Positions 6,473 through 15,093 of a stretch of 34,973 nucleotides of DNA are shown here, in pieces. A program made the translations under genes and the position numbers. The DNA lies in the NCBI GenBank assembly GCA_024236015.1, contig JACKLK010000019.1, forward strand, positions 1 to 34,973, written 5' to 3'. Source of the stretch: Rhodoferax sp. (lineage in GTDB: Bacteria; Pseudomonadota; Gammaproteobacteria; Burkholderiales; Burkholderiaceae_C). Positions within the stretch are counted from its first letter, which is position 1, and each line of letters begins with the position of its first letter. Under the pieces are notes generated by a model. It did no database searches. It was given only the letters and a program-made list of their open reading frames with translations, and was not told where the DNA came from.

Positions 6473-8881
6473 ATGGACCTGCCCACACAGGCTGAAATCG
6501 TCATCGTCGGCGGCGGCATCGCCGGTTGCTCCACCGCCTACCACCTCGCGAAGATGGGCCGGACCGACGTGGTGCTGCTCGAGCAGGGCAAGCTGACCAG
6601 CGGCACGACCTGGCACGCGGCCGGCCTGGTCGGCCAGATGCGGCCCAACCGCAACATGACGGCGATGAGCAAATACGGCATCGAGCTCTACAGCACGCTC
6701 GAGGCCGAGACCGGTCTTGCCACCGGCTGGAAGGCCTGCGGCAGCGTCAACGTGGCAAAGACACCCGAACGCATGCAGGTGCTGAAGAAACAGGTGGCGA
6801 TGGCCGACAGCTTCGGCGTCGAGTGCCACCTGATCGATCGCAGGGAGATCGCCGAACGCGTGCCCATCATGCGCACCGACGACCTGCAGGGCGGCATCTG
6901 GCTGCCCGGCGACGGCAAGGCGAATCCGGCCGACCTGTGCATGTCGCTGGCCAAGGGTGCGCGCAACCGCGGCGTGAAGATCCACGAGGGCATCGAGGTC
7001 ACCGGCGTGCTGATCGAGAACGGCCGTGCGGTCGGCGTGCGCACGGCGCAGGGCGAGATCCGCTGCCAGGTCGTCGTCAACTGCGCCGGCCAGTGGGCGC
7101 GCCAGTTCGGCCGGCTGGCCGGCGTCAACGTGCCGTTGTATTCGGCCGAGCACTTCTATGTGGTGACCGGCAGGATAGCTGGCGTCACGCCCTCGATGCC
7201 GGTGGTGCGCGACCCGGACGGCTTCATCTACTACAAGGAAGAGGTCGGCGGCATCGTCATGGGCGGCTTCGAGCCGGTCGCCAAGCCGTGGAAGGTCGAC
7301 CCGATTCCATCGACCTTCCAGTTCGAGCTGCTGGGCGAAGACTGGGACCAGTTCGAGCCGCTGATGACCAACGCGATCCACCGCACACCCTGCCTGGAGA
7401 CGGCCGAGATCAAGATGCTGCTCAACGGCCCGGAGAGTTTCACGCCGGACGGCAACTTCATCCTCGGCGAGGCGCCGGAGTTGCGCAACTATTTCGTCTG
7501 CGCCGGTTTCAATTCGGCCGGCATCGCGAACTCGGGCGGCGCCGGCCGGCTGATCGCAGAGTGGATCATCCAGGGCGAACCGAGCACCGACCTGTGGGAC
7601 GTCGACATCCGGCGTTTCGCCGCCTTCACCGGCAACCGCAAGGCCTTGTTCGAACGCACCGCCGAGACGCTGGGCCTGCATTACGCGATGCGCTGGCCGC
7701 GCCAGGAGCTGGAGACCGCGCGGCCGCTGCGCACCTCGCCGCTGTACGACGCATTGGCCACCAAGGGCGCGGAGTTCGGCAGCAAGAATGGCTGGGAGCG
7801 GGCCAACTATTTTCGCCCGGACGGCGCGGCGGCGCCCATGCACACGCTGGGCAAGCCCCACTGGTTGCCATGGGTCATCGCCGAACAACGCGCCACGCGC
7901 GAGGCGGTCGCCATCTACGACCAGAGCTCATTCTCCAAGCTGGAACTCAAGGGCCACGAGGCGCTGGCCGTACTGCAGCGGCTGTGCGCCAACGACATCG
8001 ACGTGCCGGTCGACAAGATGGTCTACACCGCGATGCTCAACGAGCGCGGCGGCTTCGAGAGCGACCTGACCATCATCCGGCAGAAGCCGGACCGATTCGG
8101 CGACCGCTTCCTGATCGTCACCGGCTCCGCCCAGACGACGCGCGATTTCGACTGGATCTCGCGCCACATCGCACCGACCGAACACGCCATCCTGACCGAC
8201 CTGTCGGCGCTGTATGGCACCTTGTCGATCATGGGCCCGAACGCGGATGTGCTGCTCGCACGGGTCAGCGGCGACGCGTTGGCGAACGACCCGCTGAAGT
8301 TTTCGTGGACCCGTCTGATCGACCTGGGTTTCGCGCGGGTGCGCGCGGCGCGCATGAGTTATGTCGGCGGACCCGGCTACGAGTTGTACGTGCCGGTGGA
8401 GATGACGCGCCATGTCTACCAGGCGCTGACCGACGCCGGCCGGGACCTGGGGCTGACCGATGCCGGCTATTACGCGCTGGACGCATTGCGCATCGAAATG
8501 AACCGTCGCGCCTGGGGCGCCGAGATCGGCCCGGACGAGACGCCGCTGGAAGCGGGCATGATGTTCGCCGTGCAGATGGACAAGGCCGTGCCGTTCATCG
8601 GCCAGCAGGCCTTGCGCCAGAAGCAGGGCGAGCCGCTGCGCAAGCGCCTGGTGCGCATCGTGCTGGACGATCCCGATGCCTATGCCTGGGGCGGAGAGAC
8701 CATCGTGCTCGATGGGGCGCCGGTCGGCGAGCTGACGTCGGCGGGCTGGAGCCCGAAGGCCGGCGCCTGTGTCGCCATGGGTTATGTGCGCGGCGCTGCC
8801 GCGCAGCGCAACCATCGCGACACCGCGGCGCAGCTGGAGATCTGGGGCGAGCGCCGGCAGGCGCGGCTGAGCACCCTGTGA
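6473..8881 (+). CDS. FAD-dependent oxidoreductase with GcvT domain (dimethylglycine/sarcosine dehydrogenase-like)
   Basis: The 802-residue protein has an N-terminal DAO-type FAD domain: dinucleotide motif GGGIAG at 13-18, Glu37 for the ribose, and TSGTTWHAAG with His48, the position of the covalent-FAD histidine in dimethylglycine dehydrogenase. A middle FAO domain (about 370-430) follows, then a GcvT/folate-binding domain (about 430-700: YDQSSFSKLELKG, GPGYELYVPVEM, YALDALRIEMNRRAWG) and a GcvT C-terminal barrel to the end. Family members oxidatively demethylate N-methyl amines and pass the one-carbon unit to tetrahydrofolate. Being last in the phn run suggests the substrate may be an N-methylated aminophosphonate (inference), though sarcosine or dimethylglycine remain possible. 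The ATG has AAAAGGA about 6 bases upstream. The 3' end converges with the SLC13 gene, 13 bases apart. Confidence 0.9.
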   Translation: MDLPTQAEIVIVGGGIAGCSTAYHLAKMGRTDVVLLEQGKLTSGTTWHAAGLVGQMRPNRNMTAMSKYGIELYSTLEAETGLATGWKACGSVNVAKTPERMQVLKKQVAMADSFGVECHLIDRREIAERVPIMRTDDLQGGIWLPGDGKANPADLCMSLAKGARNRGVKIHEGIEVTGVLIENGRAVGVRTAQGEIRCQVVVNCAGQWARQFGRLAGVNVPLYSAEHFYVVTGRIAGVTPSMPVVRDPDGFIYYKEEVGGIVMGGFEPVAKPWKVDPIPSTFQFELLGEDWDQFEPLMTNAIHRTPCLETAEIKMLLNGPESFTPDGNFILGEAPELRNYFVCAGFNSAGIANSGGAGRLIAEWIIQGEPSTDLWDVDIRRFAAFTGNRKALFERTAETLGLHYAMRWPRQELETARPLRTSPLYDALATKGAEFGSKNGWERANYFRPDGAAAPMHTLGKPHWLPWVIAEQRATREAVAIYDQSSFSKLELKGHEALAVLQRLCANDIDVPVDKMVYTAMLNERGGFESDLTIIRQKPDRFGDRFLIVTGSAQTTRDFDWISRHIAPTEHAILTDLSALYGTLSIMGPNADVLLARVSGDALANDPLKFSWTRLIDLGFARVRAARMSYVGGPGYELYVPVEMTRHVYQALTDAGRDLGLTDAGYYALDALRIEMNRRAWGAEIGPDETPLEAGMMFAVQMDKAVPFIGQQALRQKQGEPLRKRLVRIVLDDPDAYAWGGETIVLDGAPVGELTSAGWSPKAGACVAMGYVRGAAAQRNHRDTAAQLEIWGERRQARLSTL

Positions 8882-8894
8882 CGGCGGGTGCCGG

Positions 8895-10814
8895 CTACAG
8901 GCCGTACTGCAGGATCAGGCCGTACGACAGCCCCGCCCACATGATCAGGAACAGCGGCGTGCCGACCCGCACGAAGTCGCCGAACCGGTAACCGCCGGCG
9001 TTCATCACCAGCAGGTTGGTCTGGTAGCCCATAGGCGTGAGGTAACACAGGTTGCAGCCGAACAACACGGCCAGCACGAACGGTTCCGGGTTCACGCCCA
9101 GCGAGCGCGCCAGCTCGACCCCCAGCGGCGTGCCGATGGCGGCCGCCGCGTTGTTGGACACGAAATTCGTCAACAGCCCCATCAGGCCCATCAGCAGCAC
9201 CAGCAGCCAGTTCGGCCCCAGGGTGTCGGTCAGGCCGGCCAGCTGCTGCGCGCCCCAGGCCGTGGCGCCGGTCACGCTCAGCGCGTCGCCCAGCGCCAGG
9301 CTGGAGGCCACGAGCAGGATGACCTTGACCGACAGGGACTGCGCGACGTCGTCCCAGGACACGCACCGTGCCAGCAGCAGCACGATCACGCCCGCCAGCG
9401 CGGCCAGGGCGATCGGCAGGGTCTTGGTCGCCGCCAGCACGACCACGGTGGCCATGACGGCCAGTGCGATCCAGGCCTTCTCCTGGCGCGGCAAGGTGTA
9501 GCGGGCATCGAGCAGCAGGCCGTAGCCGTCGCGTTGCACCCGCGCGATGTCCTCGTTCTTGCCCTGCAGCAGCAGGATGTCGCCGCCCCGGACCATGCGG
9601 TCGGCCAGGCTCTGGCGCTCCCAGCCCTCGGGTTTGGTGCGGGGTCGCAGGCCCACGACGATCACGCCGTATCGCTCGGCCAGCCGTTCCTGGCGCACGG
9701 TTCGGCGCACCAGCGGCGACTCGTTGACCACCACCAGCTGTGCCACCATGGCAGACGGCACGGCTTCGGAGCGTTCGGCCGCGCCGTCGTCCTCGGCGTC
9801 TTTGGCCGGCGGGTCGGTCGCGTCCCCACCCCTGTTTTTGCTGCTCCCGTCTTCGGCCTGCTCGTGCAGGCTGTGCAAGGGCGCGTCCAGCGTCGCCTCG
9901 AGCTCCTTCAGGTCGCGCGCCGTCCCCTGCACCACCAGGATGTCACCGGCGCGCAGGGTGACCGACGGCAGCTTGACGATGGACAGCTTGTTGCGGCGCA
10001 ACTCGACCAGCTGCAGGCGGTTGCCGCTGGCGCCGAACGCCTCGCCCAGCGTCTGGCCTTCGAAGGAGCTGTCTTCGGTGATGCTCAGCTCGGCGTCGAA
10101 CACCTGCTCCGAGAGTTGTTCGGCGCGTGGTTGCACATGAGCCAGCAGGCGGGGCGCGATCAGCCACAGGTAGGCCATCGCCGGCACCGCGGCGACCGCG
10201 ACGATGCCGGTGAAGCTGAACATGCCCAGGCCGGTCACGCCCAGGCCGGTGGCCAGCGCAACGACGATGAGGTTGGTGGATGTTCCGATGGACGTGGCCA
10301 TGCCGCCCATCAACACGGCGTAGTTCATCGGCAACAACATCGCGCCTGCGGCCACGCGTGCCCGCGCCGCCGCGGCCAGGATCAACGGGATCAGCAACAC
10401 CACCACCGGCGTGTCGTTGATCAGGCCGCTGACGCCCGCCGCGCCCAGCAGCACGGCCAGCAGGGCGAGCCGCGGTCGCTGCGTGACCCAGGTCGACAGG
10501 CGGCGGGCGAGGGGCTCGAGCGCGCCGGTCACGACCAGCGCCTGCCCCAGCACCATCAAGGCGCAGATGGCCACCAGCGCGGGATGGCCCAGGCCCAGGA
10601 AGAAACGTGTCGGATCGACTGGCCCCTGGGCATCGGACAGCGGCGCGAGCACGAAACCCAGCGGAATCGCCGCCAGCACGCCCAGGCTCACGGTCGCGAT
10701 CGGCCAGCGGTCCCAGATGAACACGGCAAAGACGGCGATCGCAAACACGATCATCGCCAGCCCATGCGCGCCCAGTGTCGCCTGCTGCATCACGGCGGCA
10801 GCGGTGGTATTCAT
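8895..10814 (-). CDS. SLC13-family anion permease with two TrkA-C (RCK_C) domains
   Basis: The 639-residue protein has an N-terminal set of membrane segments, a hydrophilic middle (about 220-430) and a C-terminal membrane set. The membrane halves carry SLC13/DASS signatures, GLINDTPVVVLLIPLI and NFVSNNAAAAIGTPLG, each with the paired-repeat asparagine turn. The middle holds two TrkA-C-like modules (around QLVELRRNKLSIVKLPSV and GVIVVGLRPRTKPEGW), each followed by a RAGDILVVQG- or RGGDILLLQG-type strand, joined by an Asp/Glu-rich linker. DASS proteins carry dicarboxylates, sulfate or similar anions, and the TrkA-C part probably gates in response to a ligand. The gene lies 185 bases downstream of the phnU permease on the same strand, a gap in which no terminator was seen. 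A role in phosphonate, phosphonoacetate or other anion transport is only an inference from position. Confidence 0.85.
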   Translation of the reverse strand: MNTTAAAVMQQATLGAHGLAMIVFAIAVFAVFIWDRWPIATVSLGVLAAIPLGFVLAPLSDAQGPVDPTRFFLGLGHPALVAICALMVLGQALVVTGALEPLARRLSTWVTQRPRLALLAVLLGAAGVSGLINDTPVVVLLIPLILAAAARARVAAGAMLLPMNYAVLMGGMATSIGTSTNLIVVALATGLGVTGLGMFSFTGIVAVAAVPAMAYLWLIAPRLLAHVQPRAEQLSEQVFDAELSITEDSSFEGQTLGEAFGASGNRLQLVELRRNKLSIVKLPSVTLRAGDILVVQGTARDLKELEATLDAPLHSLHEQAEDGSSKNRGGDATDPPAKDAEDDGAAERSEAVPSAMVAQLVVVNESPLVRRTVRQERLAERYGVIVVGLRPRTKPEGWERQSLADRMVRGGDILLLQGKNEDIARVQRDGYGLLLDARYTLPRQEKAWIALAVMATVVVLAATKTLPIALAALAGVIVLLLARCVSWDDVAQSLSVKVILLVASSLALGDALSVTGATAWGAQQLAGLTDTLGPNWLLVLLMGLMGLLTNFVSNNAAAAIGTPLGVELARSLGVNPEPFVLAVLFGCNLCYLTPMGYQTNLLVMNAGGYRFGDFVRVGTPLFLIMWAGLSYGLILQYGL

Positions 10815-10999
10815 CGCATCGGAACCGCGCGGCGGGTCGGCGGGATTCGGGGTGTCGCCATGGGTCGAAAGCCGGGTGGGAAGGGGACCCCATCATGCCA
10901 TTCGCTTGCTGGCACGCAGGCAGGAATCGAGGAAGCGACGGGGTAGGACCACGCCGCATTGTCGGCACGTCGTGGCGCCGGACGGCCCGCCACCGCTGC

Positions 11000-12715
11000 T
11001 CAGCGCTGGCGCCAGGCCTGGGTCCTGCGGTTGAGCCGGCGCGTGATCAGCAGGTGCGCGATCTTGACGCTGGCCGACGTCGCGACGATGGCCACCGCCA
11101 TGGCCGCGGCGGCGGCGGTGAAGCCGGATTCGTCCATGTTGATGATGGTCACGGCGGCAAGCTTGGTCTCGGTCGAATACAGAAAGATGACCGCCGAGAC
11201 GGTCGTCATCGCGTTGACGAAGAGATAGATGCTGATGTCGAGCACCGCCGGCAGGCACACCGGCACCGACACCCGCGTCATGGTGCGCAACAACGACACC
11301 TTGAGCGACGCCGAGACCGCCTCGAACTCGTGGTCCATCTGCTTGAGCGCGGTACTCGCCGTCAGGTGGCTCACGGTGTAGAAATGGGTGATGGAGTTGA
11401 CCACGAGGATGGCCATCGTCGCGTAGATGAAGCCGAACGGGTTGCCCCGGGCGTTGAAGAAGAAGATATAGGCCAGGCCCAGCACCAGGCCGGGCACCGC
11501 CATCGGCAACATGGCCATGAACTGCGCCAGCGCCCGCCCCGCTGCGAAGCCGCGTGTCTTCTCGAGCAGGTAGGCACCGACGAAGATGATGACGGTGCCG
11601 ATGGCCGCGGTCCAGGCCGCCATCTCGACCGAGTTGTAATAGGCGGACCAGCCATTGGTGTCGAAGTCGCCGAAGTTGTAGTTCTTCAGCGTCAGCGCCA
11701 GGTTGTAGGGCCAGCGCGACACGAACGAGGCCCAGACCGCCATCGCCAGCAACACGAAGATCAGTCCGCCGACCACGGCACAAAAGACGAACAGGCCGTT
11801 GTCGCGGCCGGAGTCGGGCTTGGGGATCAGCGGTACGGCGCGCGCGGACAGCAGCGCCACCTGCCGGCCCTGGATGATGCGGTCGGCAAAAAACGCAACA
11901 ACGGCCGGGATCAGCAACACGAAGCCGACCACGGCACCCATCTCGAAATTCTGCTGGCCGATGACCTGCTTGAAGATGTCGGTGGCCAGCACGTTGAACC
12001 TTCCGCCGATCACCTTGGCGATGCCGAAGTCGGTCATCACCAGCGTGAACACGACGAAGCCCGCGCTGATGACGCCGTATTTGGCGCCCGGCAGCGTGAC
12101 CGTGAAGAACACCCGCGTCTTCGACGCGCCCAGCGCGTCGGCGGCTTCGTACAGGCGCGAGTCGGCCATCGACAGCGCCGCCAGCAGGATCATCAGCGCG
12201 TGCGGGAAACAATAGAACACCTGCGAGATGACGATGCCGACCGGGCCGTAGATCTCGACGCCGAACATCCACTCCTTGAGGAACCCCTGGTTGCCGAACA
12301 GGTAGATCAGCGATATCGCCGGCAGCAGCGAAGGGGCCAGGATGGGAATCAGCGCCAGCGCCTGGAACAGCCCCTTCCAGCGCATGCAGCTGCGTTGCAG
12401 CGCATAGGCATAGACAAAGGCCAGCGGCAGCACGATGGCGGTCGACAGCACGGCGATGAACAGGCTGTTCCAGACCGAGGCGAACAGCGCCGGCGTCGAG
12501 AAATATTCGACGTAGTTCGCCAGGCCGATGAAGTTGCCGTCACGGTCCTGGAAACTCTTGGACAACAACCACCACAGCGGCAGGATCAGCGTGAGCCCGA
12601 GCCAGCCGATCATCAGGCAGATGCCACCGCGCATCAGCCAGTCGTCGCGGTCCAGCCTGCGCCGTGTCGGCGGCAGATCGACCGCCGCGTCGCCCGTCGT
12701 CGCCGCCGTGTTCAC
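11000..12715 (-). CDS. phnU: AEP-type ABC transporter permease, two fused permease domains
   Basis: The 571-residue protein contains two copies of the binding-protein-dependent permease domain, about twelve membrane segments in all. The EAA-type cytoplasmic loops are YEAADALGASKTRVFFTVTLPG in the first half and FEAVSASLKVSLLRTMTRV in the second. Such fused permeases are typical of the Fe3+/AEP/polyamine-type importers and of the putative AEP system PhnS-T-U of Burkholderiales. The gene begins with GTG at 12715, overlapping the phnT stop as GTGA. No separate ribosome-binding site is evident, so it is probably translated by coupling. A longer open frame runs upstream antiparallel to nothing useful and is only the shifted frame of phnT. 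With phnS and phnT it would form a complete inner-membrane importer. Confidence 0.9.
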   Translation of the reverse strand: MNTAATTGDAAVDLPPTRRRLDRDDWLMRGGICLMIGWLGLTLILPLWWLLSKSFQDRDGNFIGLANYVEYFSTPALFASVWNSLFIAVLSTAIVLPLAFVYAYALQRSCMRWKGLFQALALIPILAPSLLPAISLIYLFGNQGFLKEWMFGVEIYGPVGIVISQVFYCFPHALMILLAALSMADSRLYEAADALGASKTRVFFTVTLPGAKYGVISAGFVVFTLVMTDFGIAKVIGGRFNVLATDIFKQVIGQQNFEMGAVVGFVLLIPAVVAFFADRIIQGRQVALLSARAVPLIPKPDSGRDNGLFVFCAVVGGLIFVLLAMAVWASFVSRWPYNLALTLKNYNFGDFDTNGWSAYYNSVEMAAWTAAIGTVIIFVGAYLLEKTRGFAAGRALAQFMAMLPMAVPGLVLGLAYIFFFNARGNPFGFIYATMAILVVNSITHFYTVSHLTASTALKQMDHEFEAVSASLKVSLLRTMTRVSVPVCLPAVLDISIYLFVNAMTTVSAVIFLYSTETKLAAVTIINMDESGFTAAAAAMAVAIVATSASVKIAHLLITRRLNRRTQAWRQR

Positions 12716-13824
12716 GGCAGCTTGGGCGCGCCCGGGAACACCCGGATGCGTTCGCTCGGCACACCCACCAGCATCTGCATGCCTTCGGCGATGGACAGGT
12801 CGCGCACGGTATTGATGGAGAAGTCGGCCAGCAGGGCCGGCTTGTCGTCTCCGTTCAGGCTCAGGCCTACGCGGCAGAAGGAGCCGAGGAACTCCATCTC
12901 GGCCACGCGCACGGCGAAGGTGTTGTCGGCGCTGGCGTCGACATTGCGCACCACCACGTCCTCCGGCCGGATGGCCAGCGTGACGTCGCTGCCCGGTCCG
13001 GGCTTGATGTCCACGTCGCAGCTCAGGTCCATGGCGCCGTGGCGGACCAGGCCCGGCTTGACGACGATGCCGGGCAGCAGGTTGGTCTTGCCGACGAAGT
13101 CGGCGACAAAGGCGCTGGTGGGCTCGCGATAGACCTCCAGCGGGGTGCCGACCTGCTCGATCACGCCCTGGTTCATGACGACGATCCGGTCGGCCATGGT
13201 CAAGGCTTCTTCCTGGTCGTGGGTGACCATGATGGTGGTCACGCCCAGGCGTTTGTGCAGATGGCGGATCTCCAGCCGCAAATAAGCGCGCACCCGCGCG
13301 TCCAGCGCGCTGAGCGGCTCGTCGAGCAGCAGCAGGCCCGGCGACAAGGCCAGTGCCCGGGCCAGCGCCACGCGTTGCTGCATGCCGCCCGAGAGTTGTG
13401 CCGGATATTTGGGACCGGAATCGGGCAGGCCGACCAGGCGCAGCAGGTCGGCCACGCGGGTGGCGATCTCGACCTTGGGCATGCGCCGGCTGACCAGGCC
13501 ATAACCGACGTTGTCGGCCACGGTCAGGTTCGGGAACAAGGCGTACGACTGGAACACGATGCCGAAGTCGCGCTGCGACGCCGGCAGGTTGGAAATGTCC
13601 TTGTCGGCCTGGTAGATGCGGCCTGAGGTCTGGATGTCCAGTCCGGCAATGGCGCGCAGCAAGGTGGTCTTGCCGCAACCCGACGGGCCGAGGAAACAGA
13701 CGAACTCGCCAGGATAGACCTGCAGCGAAATGTCCTTCAATGCCCAGAAGTTGCCGAACTGCTTGCGCAGGCGTTCGATCCGCAGATAGGGGGACTGGTC
13801 CGTGCTGGCGTCTTGTTCGTGCAT
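12712..13824 (-). CDS. phnT: AEP-type ABC transporter ATP-binding protein
   Basis: The 370-residue ATPase has Walker A GPSGCGKTTLLRAIAG, a Q-loop FQSYALFPNLTV, signature LSGGMQQRVALARAL, Walker B LLLLDEPLSALD and the H-loop VTHDQEEA, followed by a C-terminal TOBE-type regulatory domain (about 250-370). This is the layout of PotA/FbpC/PhnT importer ATPases. The ATG at 13824 (MHEQDAST) is preferred over a GTG at 13854 because the latter begins in the middle of a hairpin. The ribosome-binding site is weak (GCGTGACC before the ATG). The gene lies 91 bases after phnS, separated by an 11-bp perfect stem-loop, and overlaps phnU by four bases. Substrate assignment rests on its neighbours and on the shared phn operator upstream of phnS. 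Confidence 0.9.
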   Translation of the reverse strand: MHEQDASTDQSPYLRIERLRKQFGNFWALKDISLQVYPGEFVCFLGPSGCGKTTLLRAIAGLDIQTSGRIYQADKDISNLPASQRDFGIVFQSYALFPNLTVADNVGYGLVSRRMPKVEIATRVADLLRLVGLPDSGPKYPAQLSGGMQQRVALARALALSPGLLLLDEPLSALDARVRAYLRLEIRHLHKRLGVTTIMVTHDQEEALTMADRIVVMNQGVIEQVGTPLEVYREPTSAFVADFVGKTNLLPGIVVKPGLVRHGAMDLSCDVDIKPGPGSDVTLAIRPEDVVVRNVDASADNTFAVRVAEMEFLGSFCRVGLSLNGDDKPALLADFSINTVRDLSIAEGMQMLVGVPSERIRVFPGAPKLP

Positions 13825-13842
13825 GGTCACGCGCGGGCGATG

Positions 13843-13868
13843 GACGCCCGGCACGGATGCCGGGCGTC
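13843..13868 (-). other. intercistronic stem-loop between phnS and phnT
   Basis: GACGCCCGGCA (13843-13853) and its exact reverse complement (13858-13868) flank a 4-base loop, an 11-bp GC-rich hairpin. No T-run follows on the minus strand, so it is not a classical rho-independent terminator. A hairpin at the 3' end of a binding-protein gene often stabilises the upstream message and lowers expression of the ATPase and permease, so that binding protein exceeds membrane complex. That role is inferred. Confidence 0.6.
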
Positions 13869-13915
13869 GCTACCGCCTTGCTGATCTCCGGTTGGCGGCG
13901 GTGAGGCCAGGCTGC

Positions 13916-14953
13916 TTATTTGGGTGCCGACTTGCCGTCGTATCGCTTGGTCCACTCGGCCAGGATGCGGGCGCGGTCGTTGCCCATCTTGGCCAGGTCG
14001 ATCTTGACCATGGCGTCATCGGCGCTGGGCGGATAGTTCGGCGGCGCCGGGTTCATGCCGGGGTAGCCGACGATGGCGTAGTACTTGCCATACAGCTCAT
14101 ACGCACCCTTGCTGACGGCGAAGTCGGCCACCTTCTGCGCGGCGGCGAGGTTCTTCGTGCCCTTGACGATGGCGGTCGCTTCCATGTCCCAGGGTGCGCC
14201 TTCCTTGGCCAGGATGATGTCGATCGGTGCGCCGGCGGTCTTCTCCTTGGCGCCGCGCATGTCGAATCCGATGCCGATCACGCGCTCGCCCTTGGCCGCC
14301 TGCACGCAGGGCGCCGAACCGGAGTGGGTGTAGACGGCGACGTTCTGGTGCAGCTTGTCCATGAACTCCCAGCCAGCCTTCTCGCCCATGATCTGCAGCC
14401 AGGCATAGACCGCCTGGTAGCCGGTGCCCGAGGACGCCGGATTGGGCATGACGATGGAGTCCTTGTAGACAGGCTTGGTCAGGTCGGCCCAGCTGGCCGG
14501 CTTGGGCATGTTCTTCTTGCCGCCTTCGATGGTGTTGAAACACATCACCGCCAGCCAGGCGTCCATGCCGGTCCAGGTGGTCGGGTTCTTGTCGCTGCGG
14601 AACGCCGGCTTGATCTGGTCCACCCCCTTGGGCGTGTAGGGCTGCAGCATGCCCATGGAATCGAACAAGGCGATGCTCGACGCGCCCAGGCCCCAGATCA
14701 CGTCGGCGCGGGGATTGTCCTTCTCGGCCAGCAGCCGGGCGGTGATGACGCCGGTGGAGTCGCGCACCCAGGCAATCTCGACATCGCTGTTGGCGGCCTC
14801 GAAGGCTTGCTTGTAGGCGCCCAACTGGTCGTTTTCCAGTGCCGTGTATACCGTGAGCTTGGTCTTCTGCGCCTGGGCCGGAACGGCCATCAATGCGGAG
14901 ACCGCAAGTACCGCTGCACCTTGCAGCAGTTTGCGGACGGAGGGTTTGAACAT
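13916..14953 (-). CDS. phnS: AEP-type ABC transporter periplasmic binding protein
   Basis: The 345-residue protein starts with a typical signal peptide (MFKPSVRKLLQGAAVLAV, cleavage after PAQAQ-like residues near 28) and continues as a class of SBP_bac_6/Fe3+-binding-like solute-binding protein (KLTVYTALENDQ, DVIWGLGASSIALFDSMG, YPGMNPAPPNYP). The same family contains the putative AEP-binding PhnS of Burkholderia-type loci. The ATG at 14953 has AAGGAG 8 bases upstream, a strong site, and is preferred over an upstream in-frame start at 15037 that would precede the signal peptide. It is first in a phnS-phnT-phnU unit. The upstream region carries the second copy of the candidate PhnR operator, so expression is likely linked to phnW and phnA. 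Confidence 0.9.
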   Translation of the reverse strand: MFKPSVRKLLQGAAVLAVSALMAVPAQAQKTKLTVYTALENDQLGAYKQAFEAANSDVEIAWVRDSTGVITARLLAEKDNPRADVIWGLGASSIALFDSMGMLQPYTPKGVDQIKPAFRSDKNPTTWTGMDAWLAVMCFNTIEGGKKNMPKPASWADLTKPVYKDSIVMPNPASSGTGYQAVYAWLQIMGEKAGWEFMDKLHQNVAVYTHSGSAPCVQAAKGERVIGIGFDMRGAKEKTAGAPIDIILAKEGAPWDMEATAIVKGTKNLAAAQKVADFAVSKGAYELYGKYYAIVGYPGMNPAPPNYPPSADDAMVKIDLAKMGNDRARILAEWTKRYDGKSAPK

Positions 14954-15006
14954 GGTGAGAACTCCTTTTTCCAGTTGGGACTTGGTCTGCCGAACGATCC
15001 GGCACG

Positions 15007-15048
15007 GGTTACACACTGTATGAACAGTTGGCGACAACTTGGTTACAC
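15007..15048. repeat. GGTTACAC direct repeat in phnS leader
   Basis: GGTTACAC occurs at 15007-15014 and 15041-15048, 34 bases apart, and a short inverted repeat ACTGT/ACAGT lies between them (15015-15019 and 15024-15028). Both lie downstream of the predicted phnS promoter, in its leader. They may bind a second regulator or be chance. Confidence 0.25.
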
Positions 15049-15064
15049 GGATGCCTCCGGGCGC

Positions 15065-15093
15065 AGTGTCACGACATTCATTCTGATTGTCAA
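15065..15093 (-). promoter_or_regulatory. candidate phnS promoter
   Basis: On the minus strand TTGACA (15093-15088) lies 17 bases before GACACT (15070-15065), which matches only three of six -10 positions. The -35 lies inside the operator copy, the same arrangement as at phnR. A weak -10 would fit regulation by an activator or strong dependence on the -35. Confidence 0.35.

Noticed and set aside
3944..7888. 1314-codon open frame on the minus strand
   Set aside because: It lies opposite phnA, phnY, the EamA gene and the oxidoreductase gene. Its product is Arg/His/Gln/Asp/Gly-rich with no domain, which is the expected mirror of high-GC coding sequence.
10775..13132. 785-codon open frame on the plus strand
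   Set aside because: It is antisense to phnU and phnT, highly charged, with no ribosome-binding site and no recognisable domain.
12716..13678. upstream extension of phnU giving an 892-residue protein
   Set aside because: The extension is the shifted frame of phnT. The permease family N-terminus and the GTGA overlap place the start at 12715.
13843..13868. rho-independent terminator between phnS and phnT
   Set aside because: The hairpin is strong but no T-run follows on the minus strand, so a complete stop is unlikely; recorded as an intercistronic stem-loop.
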